Shown piece by piece: positions 35,701 through 46,424 of a DNA stretch of 64,000 nucleotides. Both the position numbers and the translations under genes were made by a program. The DNA comes from Nelumbo lutea. Lineage: Eukaryota > Streptophyta > Magnoliopsida > Proteales > Nelumbonaceae. The DNA lies in contig JAKGHH010000004.1 of the NCBI GenBank assembly GCA_022828595.1, positions 22,452,372 to 22,516,371 of the forward strand. The letters run 5' to 3'. How positions within the stretch are numbered: position 1 is the stretch's first letter; every line of letters begins with the position of its first letter. The notes beneath the pieces are model-generated. The model was not told the DNA's origin and searched no databases. It saw nothing but the letters and a program-made list of their open reading frames with translations.

Positions 35701-38700
35701 GGGGCCAACTGAGCCCAGGTTCTTCTTTCTCTAACTGATAAAACCAAAGTTGTGCTTCTTCTGTTAAATGAAAGGCGGCTAGGCTTACCTTGTCCCGGTC
35801 ATTTGTCCGTTGATTCCGGAAGAACTGCTCGCAGCGATACAGCCAGCCTAGGGGGTCTCCATTGCCGTTGTACGATGGGAACTCTAGCCTGCTGTACTTG
35901 GGGATGATGGCTGCTCCATGGCCGACGGACAGCTGTTCGCCGGAAGACTCCGACAGATCTGGCTGGCGGTCGTTAGCTGCTGTCCCTCCGTCAGAGTTCC
36001 TTTCCCTACTGGAAAGAAACATCTCCATTAGTCGCCGCAGTTCTAGCACTTCACCTTTGATCTCACGAACTTCGGAGTTGGTCTCCACGAGTTGGTGCTT
36101 GAGGTCGTGGACCCTGGAAGGTAGCTGCTCCAAATCTCCCATGACGCCTTGCTCTGATACCAAGTTGTTGAGGGTCCGGGAATAGGATCTCGTCACGGGT
36201 TGGTCCACGGGTTCCTAGTCGTGATGAACCTTTCTTGGTGCCTTTGGTGATTTGTCTAAGAGATCACCAACTCTCCTAACTCACTCTTGACTGAATAATT
36301 TGCTATCTCATTCAATGATGGGGTCTCCTTAAATAGGAGATTACAAGAGTCCTAATCAAGGGGAGTCTCCTTGCTGAATAGGGAGACTTCCAGTTCTATC
36401 TTGCCAAGGATAAGATAAGCTAATCCTAAATTGATAAGCTACTAACAAGATAAGATAAGCTAAGCTAATCCTAATCTGATAAGCTATTAACAAGATAAGA
36501 TAAGAGATAAGAACAATAAGATAAGAACAAGCAAAATGAGCTAATCTAATCTAGATAAGGCTGCTATTGCCGAACTGGGTAGGATGAGCATCACTGAATC
36601 CTTGCTGCTGCTGGCGGTGGGCCCGGGGCCTGTTGCTGCCGGCGGCGATGGTACGTCTTCCCGAGGAAGACATCCACAGCCTGTCTTCCCAATAAAAAAG
36701 AAATTGTTATCTGAATTGTGCCAAAAAAAATCATGGCCCAAAGCTAGAATAAATGCAATGGAATTTATAAATTTTATGGAAACAAAATAAGAAGCAAGTC
36801 AATAAGAACAGCACTAGTATTGAGTACTTTACTAGTAGCATCTTGTGGGAAATCCATGTAAAAAATTCCTTAGAAGAATAATTTATGATTTTCTTGTAAG
36901 TTCATTTTCATTTGTGACATCTATATGTCCTTTTTACATTGTTCTTTTGTGTATTTTTCAGGTCACCCACGCATTATTCACAGGGATATTAAGTCATCAA
37001 ACATTCTTTTAGATAATAACTTTGAAGCTCAAGTATGCTTTTTTTTTTTGGCAGACAATATTTCCGTCACTTTCCTCTTTGCCAGTGATTCATATTTGTC
37101 ATATTCTTGTTTTTCTCATATTGACAGGTTTCAGATTTTGGGCTTGCAAAGTTAGCTCTGGACACATACACCCATGTCACTACACGTGTGATGGGAACCT
37201 TTGGGTAGGCACTATGTAACAAACTAGCAATTTATCTTATTATATTATCTTCTTATGGGACTCTCTACTATGTGTAAGGGTGTTGTATATGAGCTTGTAT
37301 TTTTTTGTTCATGTTTATATGTATGTAACAAGTGGCATTTGTTGCTTTTCCAGATACATGGCACCAGAGTATGCATCAAGTGGCAAATTGACTGAGAAGT
37401 CAGATGTGTACTCTTTTGGAGTTGTGCTTCTTGAGCTAATTACTGGTCGCAAACCTGTGGATGCGTCTCAGCCCTTGGGAGATGAGAGTCTAGTTGAATG
37501 GGTAAGTTTTGTATACCAAGGGATGGCAACACATTGGGTATGGTGTGAATTGGAAACAATCAGAACTAAAAGGATAAAGAAAACACTAAGGCTGTGTTTG
37601 GCTGCTTTGCAAGTTTATTTGCACTAGTACAAATGCATGGGAGTGCAAATGTAATAAATGCAATTTTTTGTTTAATTTCGTTTTGGATTTTATTTTATTC
37701 TGCTTCATGTCCTTCTTTACTTCATTTGTACTGCAATCAAACAAAATAAGCTAAAATTTGAAACAAAAATAGGTCAGAATTTACACTCAAACCATTTGCA
37801 CTGCCATGGTTTTGCATCAGTGCAAATTTATTTGCATTGCAACCAAACACAGCCTAAGAAAAAAAAGAGAAGAGGGATAATATAGACAATTTTTTTTTTC
37901 TAATACTCAAACAATTCTGAGCTAGTTTATGTGGGCATTTGCAATTGAAAGCAGACATATACTGTACACATACAAAATATGCTCCAGTAGGGGTGGATGG
38001 CTGGATGATTTACCCCTTTAACCAAACCTCTTACTGTTACAATTTATTTCTACTGTGAACAAATTTTATTTGGAAAAATTTTATATGTTGCTACTTCCAT
38101 ATATTGAGTTTCATATAGTACTCAGGATGAGGAGCATGATTTTAGTTTGATTTTCCATGGACTTGTCCAGCCAAGGTTGTGGCTGTTGCAAAAGTGTTAC
38201 TTGTGTAGTTTTGTTAGATCAATCTTTGTGGTGCCAACCTCACTTAGGTGGATAAGACAGTTGATTCTGATTTTCTTTTTCTTTAGTGAATCAAAAACTT
38301 CATTTTATTTTTTTCTAATAGATAACAGAAATCTCATTAAAAAACTTTTTATTTTCAAGTATCCTATGTTTTATTTTTTGGGTAGCTCAGACACCCACCC
38401 TGTACTTATGGTGTCATGACATTTAGCCCCCCAAACTTTGTTTTGTGACAAAGATTCCCGTTCGTCTAGATTCCATCACTTTGTCCCTCATAAGTTAATG
38501 GGATAATGATGGAAGTGAAATTTCCAAATTACCCCTTCAAGATTTTATGGGCTAATGGAAGCAATGATAAAATTTGCAAAAGTACCCATTGTAAAGAACA
38601 GTATTTGAAAATCAACTATTTCTTCAAGGTGTTGGGGATCAAGTAGTTGTTCAGTAGCACTTCCATAGAAGGTGCGAGCTGCTACTAGCCTTCTTTAAGG

Positions 38701-40827
38701 GAAACATGTAAGAGCAAAAAAAAAAAAGTTAAAAGGACAAAGTGGTCTTAAAAAAAATAAGGGTTGTATGGGATTTTAGAAATGTATAAACCTACACATG
38801 ACAGTCGCATAGGAATATTCCATGTAGTTAAACGACAGAATGATAACGGTAGGGGGGGAGTGCTGAAATCCAGAATAACAGTAGGGTCTTTGTTGCAAAA
38901 GAATTGGCATCATATGTGAAAGCGAAACAGAGGGTTAAGTGCATGCTGAAACAAGAAATTTAAAGAACTGGAAGAAGTGTCACTGAAAATATCCGTACTG
39001 TACTTCTGTACAGTAGGGTCTTGCACAAGCAGTCCTGAAGAAGGTTCATGACAACATCCTTCAAAGAATCGACAAGGGTCCAGTTCCTTGTCTTACACAA
39101 TATAAAAGTATTTTTATTAATGAATAACATAACATTTTATTGATCATGTAAACAAATATGTACAATATTCCTACACCTCTAAGAGAGCATAGTAACTACT
39201 GTATCTCCCCAGAAATTTGCTTTACAACTGAACCCAAAAAGGAAAAACTGATTCCTAATCATCCCTTGTTTGCCTAGGGCATCAATCATACAATTAGCCA
39301 ATCTAGGTACCCACTTGACTTTTACTTGCATACTCCTTGTCAGCCATCTAAACTTAATTTCATTTCCATAGGCCCATGCAGATTTTTCTTTTATTTCTTA
39401 TTTCTTTCTTTCTTTCTTTCTTTCTTTTTTGACCAGTACCCAAGTACTTTTTCACCATTCAATAGACACCCAACCACTATATAAAAGTATTATCAATTTC
39501 CAATCAGAAAACCACAAAAAAAAACAGAATCCTCCAATTATTTTTTTGAAAAGGGAAAATATTGTTTTCTTGTTAATTTTTTGCTAACAGAAATTCTGTA
39601 TAGTCCTATCATGGAATGGATGTACATGGCATGGGATTGCAATCTCACTTTTTGTTCATAACACAATACCTTTTTAAGAAAAAGTTGTTTTGTCTATGTA
39701 GGGTATTTTGCCATCTTAAATTTCTTGTTGCAGCATGCACTTAACCCTCTGTTTCACCTATGATATTTTGCTCCTATGTGTGAGCTAAGAAATTATTACC
39801 TCATGGAGAACTGCACATTGATACATGGGACACAAATTAAGATAAAACCTAGATCAAGACAACTACATGGAACTGGAAAGGCATCCTGAAAACTGACTAA
39901 GAAGGCTTTAATATATATCTACTAGGAAAAGAAAAAACTGATGAGATTGGAAAAGGGGAAATAACTGGAGACAATGGATAATGAAACGATGCCAATATGC
40001 CATCATACTCCAAGATAGAATACCCAACTCTTCAGTAGTATCAATCAAAAGCAGCGGTAGTCCCAAAAGACCATTTCAAGAAGCTATAGCACCTTGATGA
40101 TACATGTAAACAATAGCTTCCTGAGTTGGTAATGTTGTTGGGTGTCATTTTAAACTGGCTTCAAACCCATATTGAGGCTTGACCTCTTAATTTTTTTCTT
40201 ATTCATTTCTTTGATGTGGCTCTAAATCACATCTGGTCAGTTCGTCTTTGGTATAGGAGCTTAAAACTTTGTAATGCTGCAAAGCACTAGGATGTTGCAT
40301 CATGAAAGGGATGGAAGTAGTGGTAACCAAACTGCCTACTTATTTCTCAGGCTCGACCTTTGCTTACACATGCACTTGATAATGAAGAATTTGAAGAGTT
40401 GGTAGATCCAAGGCTTGAAAAGAACTATGTGGAAAGTGAAATGTTCAGGATGATTGAAGCAGCTGCAGCATGTGTGCGTCATTCAGCAGCAAAGAGACCT
40501 CGAATGAGCCAGGTGATGAATTATCATTTATTCAGTTCACTGAAACCTTTAGTTACTTTATTTTCCTGTTTCTCCTGGTTTTGCTCAAGCATGTGGGGTT
40601 GACACTTAAAATTAAAATGGTTAAGGCTTTAATTTGTTTCTCAGGTGGTGAGAACTCTTGGCAGTATAGGGGACCCATCAGATCTTAGTAATGGAATGAA
40701 ACCAGGCCAAAGTGAAATCTTTGACTCTAGAGAACAGTCCAGAGAATTAAGAATGTTTCGGAGGATGGCTTTTGGTACTCAAGATTACAGTTCAGATTTT
40801 TTCAGCCAAAATAGCTGGAGGACTTGA
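26776..40827 (+). CDS. PERK: Proline-rich extensin-like receptor kinase (PERK)
   Basis: Eight exons: 26776-27742, 28133-28543, 28627-28713, 36962-37032, 37128-37204, 37354-37501, 40351-40512 and 40645-40827 (TGA). They join in frame to 701 residues, normal for PERKs. Residues 1-270 are Ser/Pro/Ala-rich with SPPPP-type motifs, the presumed wall-facing domain. A transmembrane segment spans about 273-296 and is followed by KKQKKK. The kinase has glycine loop GEGGFG (380-385), Lys401 in [12 protein letters not shown] with Asp497, DFG (515-517) and APE (541-543), so it looks active. As in the family, there is no classical signal peptide. PERKs are thought to sense the wall and signal in growth and wounding. 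Intron 3 is 8,248 bp and hosts an antisense gypsy element; intron 6 is 2,849 bp. Confidence 0.96.
28919..29480 (-). mobile_element. RTE-type LINE 3' fragment
   Basis: On the minus strand the frame 28919-29197 reads [15 protein letters not shown], then [22 protein letters not shown] and W-LA. Upstream, across stops, come [11 protein letters not shown] and [18 protein letters not shown]. This is the conserved C-terminal segment of plant RTE-like reverse transcriptases, distinct from the L1 type seen elsewhere in the window. It is a 5'-truncated, inactive fragment at the start of PERK intron 3. Confidence 0.8.
29492..29802. mobile_element. hAT-like MITE (imperfect ends)
   Basis: The left end TAAGAATAGCAACGGGG and, from the right, TAGAGATGGCAATTTGACCC form an imperfect TIR like that of the element at 16144. 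Flanks share CTCAAT (29485-29490 and 29803-29808). The interior is rich in 'aaccccacc' words and holds an ATTT microsatellite near 29670-29690. It lies in PERK intron 3. Confidence 0.6.
30370..31140 (-). mobile_element. L1-type LINE fragment (zf-RVT region)
   Basis: The minus-strand frame 30821-31108 contains [20 protein letters not shown], then [19 protein letters not shown], the zinc-binding region that follows RT in plant L1 LINEs. Later codons run on across stops towards 30700. The 3' end is near 30370-30400, where the plus strand reads 'ctttttttaaagtaggtaaag'. It carries a short secondary insert at 31033-31051. Confidence 0.7.
31033..31051. mobile_element. 19-nt LINE-tail-like insert
   Basis: The insert 'aagatttataaaaaaaaaa' lies between AGAGGTTATTGTAGA (31018-31032) and AGAGGTTATTTGTAGA (31052-31067), which differ by one T. 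The host sequence is the minus-strand LINE. Length of the direct repeat and the A-tail suggest target-primed insertion of almost nothing but a tail. Confidence 0.5.
31421..31948 (-). repeat. Gypsy 3' LTR
   Basis: A 528-bp LTR, plus-strand TGTTGAGGG...ATAACA. It contains two tandem copies of a 'gctaatcctaa-ttgataagctattaacaagataagata' unit. Compared with the other LTR it has extra sequence near 31466-31492 ('ggaaaacctcctgttttccc'). Confidence 0.92.
31949..31963 (-). other. Gypsy polypurine tract
   Basis: On the minus strand, CCAGGAGGGGAGTAA lies directly before the 3' LTR. This is the expected position and composition of the primer for plus-strand DNA synthesis. Confidence 0.75.
31949..32322 (-). 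pseudogene. pol: Gypsy integrase C-terminus with chromodomain
   Basis: The frame reads [20 protein letters not shown], then [12 protein letters not shown], the integrase C-terminal (GPY/F-like) module. It continues to [20 protein letters not shown], an LVEW...ATW chromodomain. In the family this domain directs integration towards chromatin marks. The frame runs on into the LTR for 15 codons before stopping, so the domain itself is intact although upstream parts are broken. Confidence 0.9.
32323..33160 (-). pseudogene. pol: Gypsy integrase zinc and core domains
   Basis: On the minus strand, from about 33150 to 33000, an H2C2 zinc region reads [15 protein letters not shown] and CSTCQQHK. The core follows: [27 protein letters not shown], then [16 protein letters not shown], where the usual SDRD reads SNRD. 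Next come YRPQDGSG and [30 protein letters not shown], and [10 protein letters not shown]. Catalytic acids are Asp in MDF and Asp in NRD, with Glu in TEVVNR. At least one frame change separates 32629-32919 from 32190-32714. Confidence 0.88.
33400..34558 (-). pseudogene. pol: Gypsy reverse transcriptase and RNase H
   Basis: RT blocks in order: [43 protein letters not shown], then a stop, [48 protein letters not shown], and the catalytic VFFDDILIY (expected YxDD or FxDD, so intact). Minus-strand sequence below 33955 continues with the thumb ([17 protein letters not shown]) and RNase H ([39 protein letters not shown]) across stops. One in-frame stop divides RT at 34352. Confidence 0.92.
34655..35144 (-). 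pseudogene. pol: Gypsy aspartic protease region
   Basis: The frame 34899-35144 contains [19 protein letters not shown], the retropepsin DSG active site. The frame 34655-34918 continues with [20 protein letters not shown] and a V-W-G ending, the second half of the protease/linker as seen in gypsy elements. The two halves are in different frames. The enzyme would cut Gag-Pol during maturation. Confidence 0.85.
35145..36142 (-). pseudogene. gag: Gypsy gag, frameshifted at zinc knuckle
   Basis: The open frame begins upstream inside the LTR, but the Met at 36142, just after the primer site, is the likely start. It has a coiled-coil-like Leu/Glu-rich N-terminus. The Gag core has [20 protein letters not shown], then [12 protein letters not shown] and YCLLRFGPP, and continues in another frame with [16 protein letters not shown]. 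The zinc knuckle starts CFNCDDLYS but the remaining C-H-C residues appear in a different frame ([10 protein letters not shown]). Frameshifts near 35190 and 35580 make this copy defective. Confidence 0.85.
36151..36162 (-). other. Gypsy primer-binding site
   Basis: TGGTATCAGAGC on the minus strand, three bases inside the 5' LTR end (CAACA then ACT). It is the initiator tRNA-Met primer site. Confidence 0.85.
36166..36678 (-). repeat. Gypsy 5' LTR
   Basis: A 513-bp LTR partner of 31421-31948, plus-strand TGTTGAGGG...ATCCACA. The internal tandem unit is present, with an extra 'aacaataagataag' near 36511. It should carry the element's promoter, reading away from the PERK kinase exons downstream. 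Confidence 0.92.
37590..37854. mobile_element. Tourist-like MITE in PERK intron 6
   Basis: A 265-bp element with TIRs GGCTGTGTTTGGCTGC and, from the right, GGCTGTGTTTGGTTGC. Exact TAA duplications flank it (37587-37589 and 37855-37857). Both arms contain 'gcaaataaatttgcac' words. The 3-bp TWA duplication places it with PIF/Harbinger. Confidence 0.85.
37858..40350 (+). other. Rest of PERK intron 6
   Basis: No gene. A repeat-like stretch at about 38385-38880 begins 'acacccaccctgtacttatgg' and has 'agccccccaaactttgttttgtg', of a kind common in dispersed plant repeats; I could not pair its ends. A TTTC microsatellite lies at about 39402-39427. A LINE fragment is listed separately at 39105-39370. 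Confidence 0.4.
39105..39370 (-). mobile_element. LINE 3' fragment, RNase H end
   Basis: The minus strand reads [19 protein letters not shown], the C-terminal RNase H motif (W-----AN--ID-L-KQG) that ends L1-type LINEs here. About 190 bp of 3' UTR follow, to an A/T-rich end near 39105-39125 ('aatgaataacataac...'). Only about 265 bp remain. Confidence 0.65.
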
Positions 40828-43015
40828 GATTGTTGATTCTGTACAGTGATAGGTGTTTCTGAATTTCCAAGAGGCTGAGAGCCTGAGACAAGTTCAAGAA
40901 GTTAGAAGGCAATTCTTTATTGTGGTAAACTTCATGTAATGTGCAAATTACTCGGCCAAATTTCGATGCTGTCTCGTTGTAATCTCAGACTCGGCCAAAA
41001 ACAGCATGAAGACCAAGCCTCCTGAGTGAGGTCATTCAACCAGGTTCCTCCAAATTACAAGCCTCTTGTAATGTGCAAATTCAAGCCTCCTGCTTGTAAG
41101 GATACACGTTCATCCCTCACCATTTTTTTTCCAGAGCTGCAATAAAAATTTCATTTGTTTACTTCTTCTTTTTCTTTCAGATGCTGGAAGTTGCTTCAAT
41201 CTGTGGGTATTTCGTTCTTTTCCTTCTTTTAACTCTCTGAGACCAAGTAAACTGTGCACAGAGAATAGGGCGTTCTTTTGCTTGAAAGTTGGAATCGGAA
41301 GAAATATAAAAAATTCAAGGAAGAAAATCTTTAAGGTTACTTTCAATGATAAATGGCTGTATGCGTGCTGTACACACTAAAATTTAAACCCGTTTTTAGA
41401 CCTTGGAAGTAGTCATTGATGTGGGAGCAAAATACACCAATGTCCCCTTCCAGCACTATTCTCAGTCCTGTTCTTTGCGTGTTCATTAAGCAGACATTGA
41501 AATGAAACGAGAAGCACGAGTTGGAGCCAAAGATGGTGCATTCTGAATTCATGCAAATACCAAATTATCAAGGGAAAAAGATCAGAAGCGACAGGAGTGA
41601 AGTGGGGTTTTTGAAAATGAAACCAATGAAAAGAGTATTTAGCGAGAATATATACACTTATTCCTTGTAACATGAAGTGGTTCCTCAAGAAAACTAGTCC
41701 AAAATCCCAATTATTTTTCACTACTGGTAGAATGAATCAGATTCAGCTCAAAGGTGGTCAATGTCGTCATACAATCTCAGATGACCTGATCTCTCTCTCT
41801 CTCTTGGTGGGTATGTAGGGCTGTGTAATTTCGCCCAACAAGCAATGTAGGACCCAAGGAAAGACTAAGTTTTGTTATACCAGTCTTCCATTCCCTGTTT
41901 GGGGAAGAAAGAAAAGTTTTATCTTGTGTTTGAAGCTGGTTTGTCTAATGTGAAATTGTGGATCTATTAAACATATCTGCCATTTTGCGAGTACACATCT
42001 CTGCCCCACAACGTTCCACAGCACATTCACACCTTGTATTGAGAACATCTTCCGATGATGACATCATTAGGAGTGGTATTATCATTGGGAGATGTTCCCA
42101 ATACATGGCGACGTTGTGGGGTGGCCCCTTGTGGGGAGGAGATTTCTACTTCATTTCGGCCCATGAAGGTGGGAGGCGGAGTTGATATCGACCGTGACAA
42201 GTTGAAAGGAAACAATGAAATTTGAAGACGAGAGGATGCGTGAAGAACAGAATAAGTGGAAAAGGAAGGGACAGGAGTTTTTCATTTTTGGGTCGCATGA
42301 ACCAATAGTCGTAGCCAAATAGCCAATACATACATTCCTTCAGATAACGCATATTCTATTTTGGGTTCTCCACTTACTCTGTCCGTGTCAATTAATGTGC
42401 CCATACTGACATATTCTACCAACATTCTGTGCCCATTCTGAGGCCATGTCTTTCACATCTGGTAAAGGAATTAATGCTTATAGCGCATTTTGTTAAGCTT
42501 TTCATTGTTGATGCCATGGAAGTGAATCCAGTTTCTTACTTTTTGATAAGCAAGGAATAAGCAAGGAACTGGAGTCACTTGATTTTCTACTGTTAGCATC
42601 AATATAAATCGAAGAACAAAGACATTTTCCCCAGATTTCTTCTATTTCCTTGCAAATAAATCCATCTTCAAAAGCAAGGTTATAATTCGTGCATGTTAGG
42701 TTGCTATCTTCTACGACTTTTATAGCAGAACGCTAGTATTCGATAAAGGAGGACAGTTTGTTATCATAAAGCCGGGCTTAAAGAACTAACTTCCTGTATA
42801 TACTTTTTGAAATGGGCTGAAGCATCCATCCTCAGCTTCTTAAAAATAGGTTTTAAGCATTTCTTAGTACAAAGCAAGCACAAACAAGATATACAATGAC
42901 AGGAGCTCTTCACTGAATGACAATAGATGCTTCCATGCAACTTAAGTTTCAATCATAGTTAATCTATTCAATTTCAAATTCAGCCAAAGAAACTCACAAC
43001 TCCCTTGACAATTTA
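40828..43015 (+). other. PERK 3' flank and spacer
   Basis: The PERK 3' UTR should lie in the first few hundred bases; the repeated 'aatgtgcaaattactcggcc' and 'gtaatgtgcaaattcaagcctcc' words are notable, but no cleavage site is clear. A CT microsatellite occurs at about 41791-41806. A foldback at 42003-42122 is listed separately. No other gene is seen. Confidence 0.4.
42003..42122. repeat. Imperfect foldback repeat
   Basis: The left arm (gccccacaacgttcc ... ttgtattgagaacatcttcc) is complementary to the right arm (gggagatgttcccaataca ... gacgttgtggggtggc). The arms span most of 120 bp with a short AT-rich loop. The 'attgRgaacatct-cc' word also occurs near 16130 and 19275, so this is a dispersed family. 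Confidence 0.6.
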
Positions 43016-43196
43016 TATAAGAAATGTATGACTTGAAGAAGAGAAAAAGGTAATTGTATTACATTCTTAGCAGTAATTTATAGATATAGGGAGGTAGAGC
43101 CTAACTGATTTAATTCACTTGTACAAGACAGTTGTACATTGTACATGTGGATGTATAGGTGCAATAGTCTAATTGATTTCAATTATCTGTAATACA
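43016..43196 (-). repeat. Copia-2 3' LTR
   Basis: A 181-bp LTR; on the minus strand it begins TGTATTACAGATAATTG and ends CATTTCTTATA. It is preceded on that strand by the polypurine tract ACATGAGGGGG (43197-43207). Confidence 0.85.
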
Positions 43197-43201
43197 CCCC
43201 C

Positions 43202-43648
43202 TCATGTTGGAGCATGGGGATGATGATTGCCCAACTTGGGAATTAAGGAGAGGAAGCAATCATGACCAAGAGCCTTAGTAAATATATCAGTTGGTTGTAC
43301 TACAAAAAAGATATGTGTTGTGGCAATTGTCTTGGAAAGTAATTTCTCATGGATGAAATGATAGTTTATCTCGATATGCTTTGTTCGTTCATAAAACACT
43401 AGGTTGGTAGCTATGTGGAGTGTAGCATTTTTATCACAAAATAAGTGTATAAGTTGGGGGCGAAGAAGCCCAAGGTGACATTTGAGCCATAACAATTCTG
43501 CGGTGGTGGTTGCCATACCATGGTATTTGGTTTCAGCTGAGAATGAGTAATAGTAGACTGCTTCTTGGTCTTCTAGGATAATGGAGAAGAACCAAGAATA
43601 GTAAAGTAACCAAATGTGGATTTTCTTATTGGGGGACATCCAACCCAA
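43202..43648 (-). pseudogene. pol: Copia-2 RNase H
   Basis: The frame contains the Copia RNase H end: SAETKYHGMATTTAELLWLK, IHLFCDKNATLHIATNLVF, ERTKHIEINYHFI, and PTDIFTKALG. The family's catalytic acids in SAE, CD and D of TDIFTKALG are present. The domain reads open over 148 codons, although the upstream RT does not. Confidence 0.85.
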
Positions 43649-43799
43649 TTGGAGTTACAATAAGCCCTCAACTAAAAACCACAAGTGGTAAAAAGTAGGA
43701 TATAGTAGTATCCCAGTGTTGTTGAAGTGGGTCCCCCATGAATTGACTTAAGATGTGGACACCATATGTGATATTGGGATGAGTAATTGTTAAGTATAT

Positions 43800-44560
43800 G
43801 AGATACCCAATGAGTCTTATGTACTAGTTTGGGTTGTCAATAGGTGGCCAATCATCTGGCTTGAGGTGATGTTGTTGTTATGGAGGGAAGGAACTAGGCC
43901 TACACCCCAATACATTGTAGTCCTTAAGTATGCCCAAAATGTATATTCATTGACTCAAGAAGATGTCATCACTACAAGAGACGTTAATTCCTAGAAAATG
44001 TCGTAAAGGACCAAGGTCCTTGTTGGGAAAGCAATGAAGGAAATAAGCTTTGAGGGCAATAATACGTGAGGAGTCGTTCCTACCAATGATCAAATCATCA
44101 ACAAAGGCAAGAACAACGAGAAAGTTTCCAGGTTGAATACATGTGAAGAGGGAATGATCAATAGATAATTGAATGAATCCCCGTTGCTTGAATGCTTGTG
44201 CAAGGGTCTCAAACTAGTTGTGAGAAGCTTGTTTGAGACTATAAGTGGATTTATTAAGGTTTTAAACTCGAGCGTCACCATCTAAGAGCTAACCAGGGGA
44301 GGTACTATGTAAACTTCCTCATGTAACTTTCTGTGAAAGAACGCATTGTCTATATCCATTTGATGGAGTTCCTAGTACTAGGCAGTGGCCAATGCCAACA
44401 AACACTACATAGTAGCGAGCTTGGCTACAGGTGCAAATGTTTCATTATAATCAACTCAAACCATTTTTGTGTATATCTTAGCTACTAAGTGCATTTTATG
44501 GTGCTCAACAGAACCACCGGAGTTTCTCTAACTTTGTATACCCATCAATAGCCAATGGGA
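43800..44560 (-). pseudogene. pol: Copia-2 reverse transcriptase remnant
   Basis: Several frames on the minus strand carry RT blocks across stops: KMHLVAKIYTKMV near 44490, D-DNAFF-KVTMEEVYIVPP near 44300, and a region near 44230 matching SLYSLKQASHN. FLVVLAFVDDLIIG near 44080-44120 holds the catalytic FVDD box. The sequence is too interrupted to define a continuous product. Confidence 0.65.
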
Positions 44561-45399
44561 ACTTTTCCCAAGGGTAGAAAGGTCATGGTCCAAGTGTGTG
44601 TTCATTCCAAGGCTGCAAGTTCAATAGTCATGGCCTTGCGCCAATAGTCAAATTGTTTGGTTTGATGGTAGGTAGTGAGTTCAGTAGGTGAGTCCAAGAG
44701 AGTTGTGGTGAAGGTTGATGGGGGGTTCATGGTGATGCGATCAGAAATGGGGTGGGTAGTAAATAAGGGACGAGAGTTCACAGTGGTGGGCTCTAAGATG
44801 TGCTTAATTGAGGGACAATGGAAGTCGGATAAATGTGGTGGTAGTCTTCTTGTGCAAGTGGGGCATTGCCTAATGGTCTATAAGGGAGGTCCAAGCAATG
44901 GATTTGATGGGTCATGTAGTGAAATGGATGCTAGTTTTGAGTATTTGATGGAGTGTCAACATGTGATATGAGCTCCAGATTACCATTAAGTGTGGAATTA
45001 TTAACATCTTCACCATTTGTTGGTAGTATTGTGGGCATTACTGGTTCTATGTTCATAGTGAAGCCATCATCTAGAGCAGGAAGAGGGGACACTAGCGAGC
45101 TATCAACACCCCAGACATCTTGCATAATGCCACCCATGAATGGTATGTTGGCAAAAGAAAATTTGTCTTCGAAGAACACCACATCCCGAGATACAAAGAT
45201 TTGGTGGGAATTAAGATCAAATAGAGGACATCCCTTATGTCCAGATGGATATCCAACAAAAATACATGGAGCAGAACATGGTGAAAACTTGTATCGACCA
45301 TGTTTGAGAGTGTTGGTGTAGTAGAGACATCTAAATAGTCAAAAATGTTTGTAAGTTGGTGGTTTATGGAACAACGATTCAAAGGGTGTTTTACCATTT

Positions 45400-46345
45400 A
45401 GCAATGGTGTAGGTAGATAATTGATTATATACATCACTGTCAAGACACATTCACCCCATATTGGTAGGCTAGCTTGAAATCTTAACGCTCATGCTACTTC
45501 AGGAATACGACAATGCTTGCGTTCAGCTACCCCGTTTTGTTGAGGGGTATCGACACAAGATTGCTGATGTGTGATCCCATGAGTGAGAAGATAGTTTTGC
45601 ATTGGTCTAGAAAGGAATTTGGACCCATTGTCTGATTGAACACACTTAACATGAGCATTAAACTACTTTTGTATCATAGAGCGAAAATGTGTGAAATAAA
45701 AGTAACCATTAGATTTACATTTCATCAAGAAAATCCAAGTTTCCCTGGTACAATCATCAACTATAGTCAAGAAGTACTTGGCACTAGACAATGAAGGAGT
45801 GCAGTATCCTCCCCATATGTCACAATGAAGGATCTCAAACTTGGTTAAATCTCAACAGGTGCTTGTTGGAAAAGTTTATCAAGTTAACTAGGTTCTTAAG
45901 CAAGTGTTGCAGCAATTGTTGGAATTATTGGAAGGTGGTGAAACTTGTACTTCAGGAATCAATGATATCCATCTATAAGAGGCATGACCTAGGTGAGAAT
46001 GCCACAAAGCTGAGGTTGAGTGTTGCATGGCTTATGAAGATATAGTAGCAAGAGATTTTGGTTTTCAATGGGAGATGTTGGTGGAGAAACAACTGTGGGA
46101 GAAGGCATGAAGTGATATAAACCATCGATAACTTGGCCCACTTCAATAAATTTCATGGAGGTCAGGTCCCATAGAGCACAAACGGTAGGAAAAAAAGGCA
46201 CACATTTCATATCAATTGTGAGTTTACTAATAGAGATGAAACTGCATTGGAAATTTGGAATGAATAAAGTGTTCTTCAAAATCAAACTAGGTATAAGGGG
46301 AACATCTCCTTGGCACTGTATTGGTAACAGGTTGCCATTCGACAA
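45400..46345 (-). pseudogene. pol: Copia-2 pre-integrase and integrase remnant
   Basis: The frame 45989-46345 reads LILKNTLFIPNFQCSFISIS, then VCALWDLTSMKFIEVGQVIDGLYHF, the block between protease and integrase in Copia. Between 45900 and 45400, minus-strand segments match the integrase core: a QSDNGSKFLSRP-like motif near 45620 and [20 protein letters not shown] near 45560-45500. Stops and shifts are frequent. Confidence 0.75.
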
Positions 46346-46421
46346 CTATATTGGCTGAGCAATGGTATGTTCTGTCATTGGGGGGATACAAGGGATTGTT
46401 CCAAGAGGAACCATGTGATCT

Positions 46422-46424
<3 letters not shown>

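Larger units (their letters stand above)
31421..36678 (-). mobile_element. Ty3/gypsy chromovirus, near full length
   Basis: A 5,258-bp element in PERK intron 3, antisense to the gene. It is flanked by exact 5-bp GCCTG duplications (31416-31420 and 36679-36683). On the minus strand the order is LTR, tRNA-Met primer site, gag, protease, RT, RNase H, integrase, chromodomain, polypurine tract, LTR. RT before integrase defines Ty3/gypsy, and the C-terminal chromodomain defines the chromovirus branch. The two LTRs are very similar apart from short indels, so insertion was recent. A frameshift in the Gag zinc knuckle, a stop in RT and others in RNase H make this copy defective. Clade within chromoviruses is uncertain. 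Confidence 0.95.

Noticed and set aside
41343..41721. Overlapping minus-strand frames after PERK
   Set aside because: Short, no motifs, no shared structure with known proteins.
45791..46045. Plus-strand 84-codon frame inside Copia-2
   Set aside because: Antisense to the integrase remnant; no matching family.
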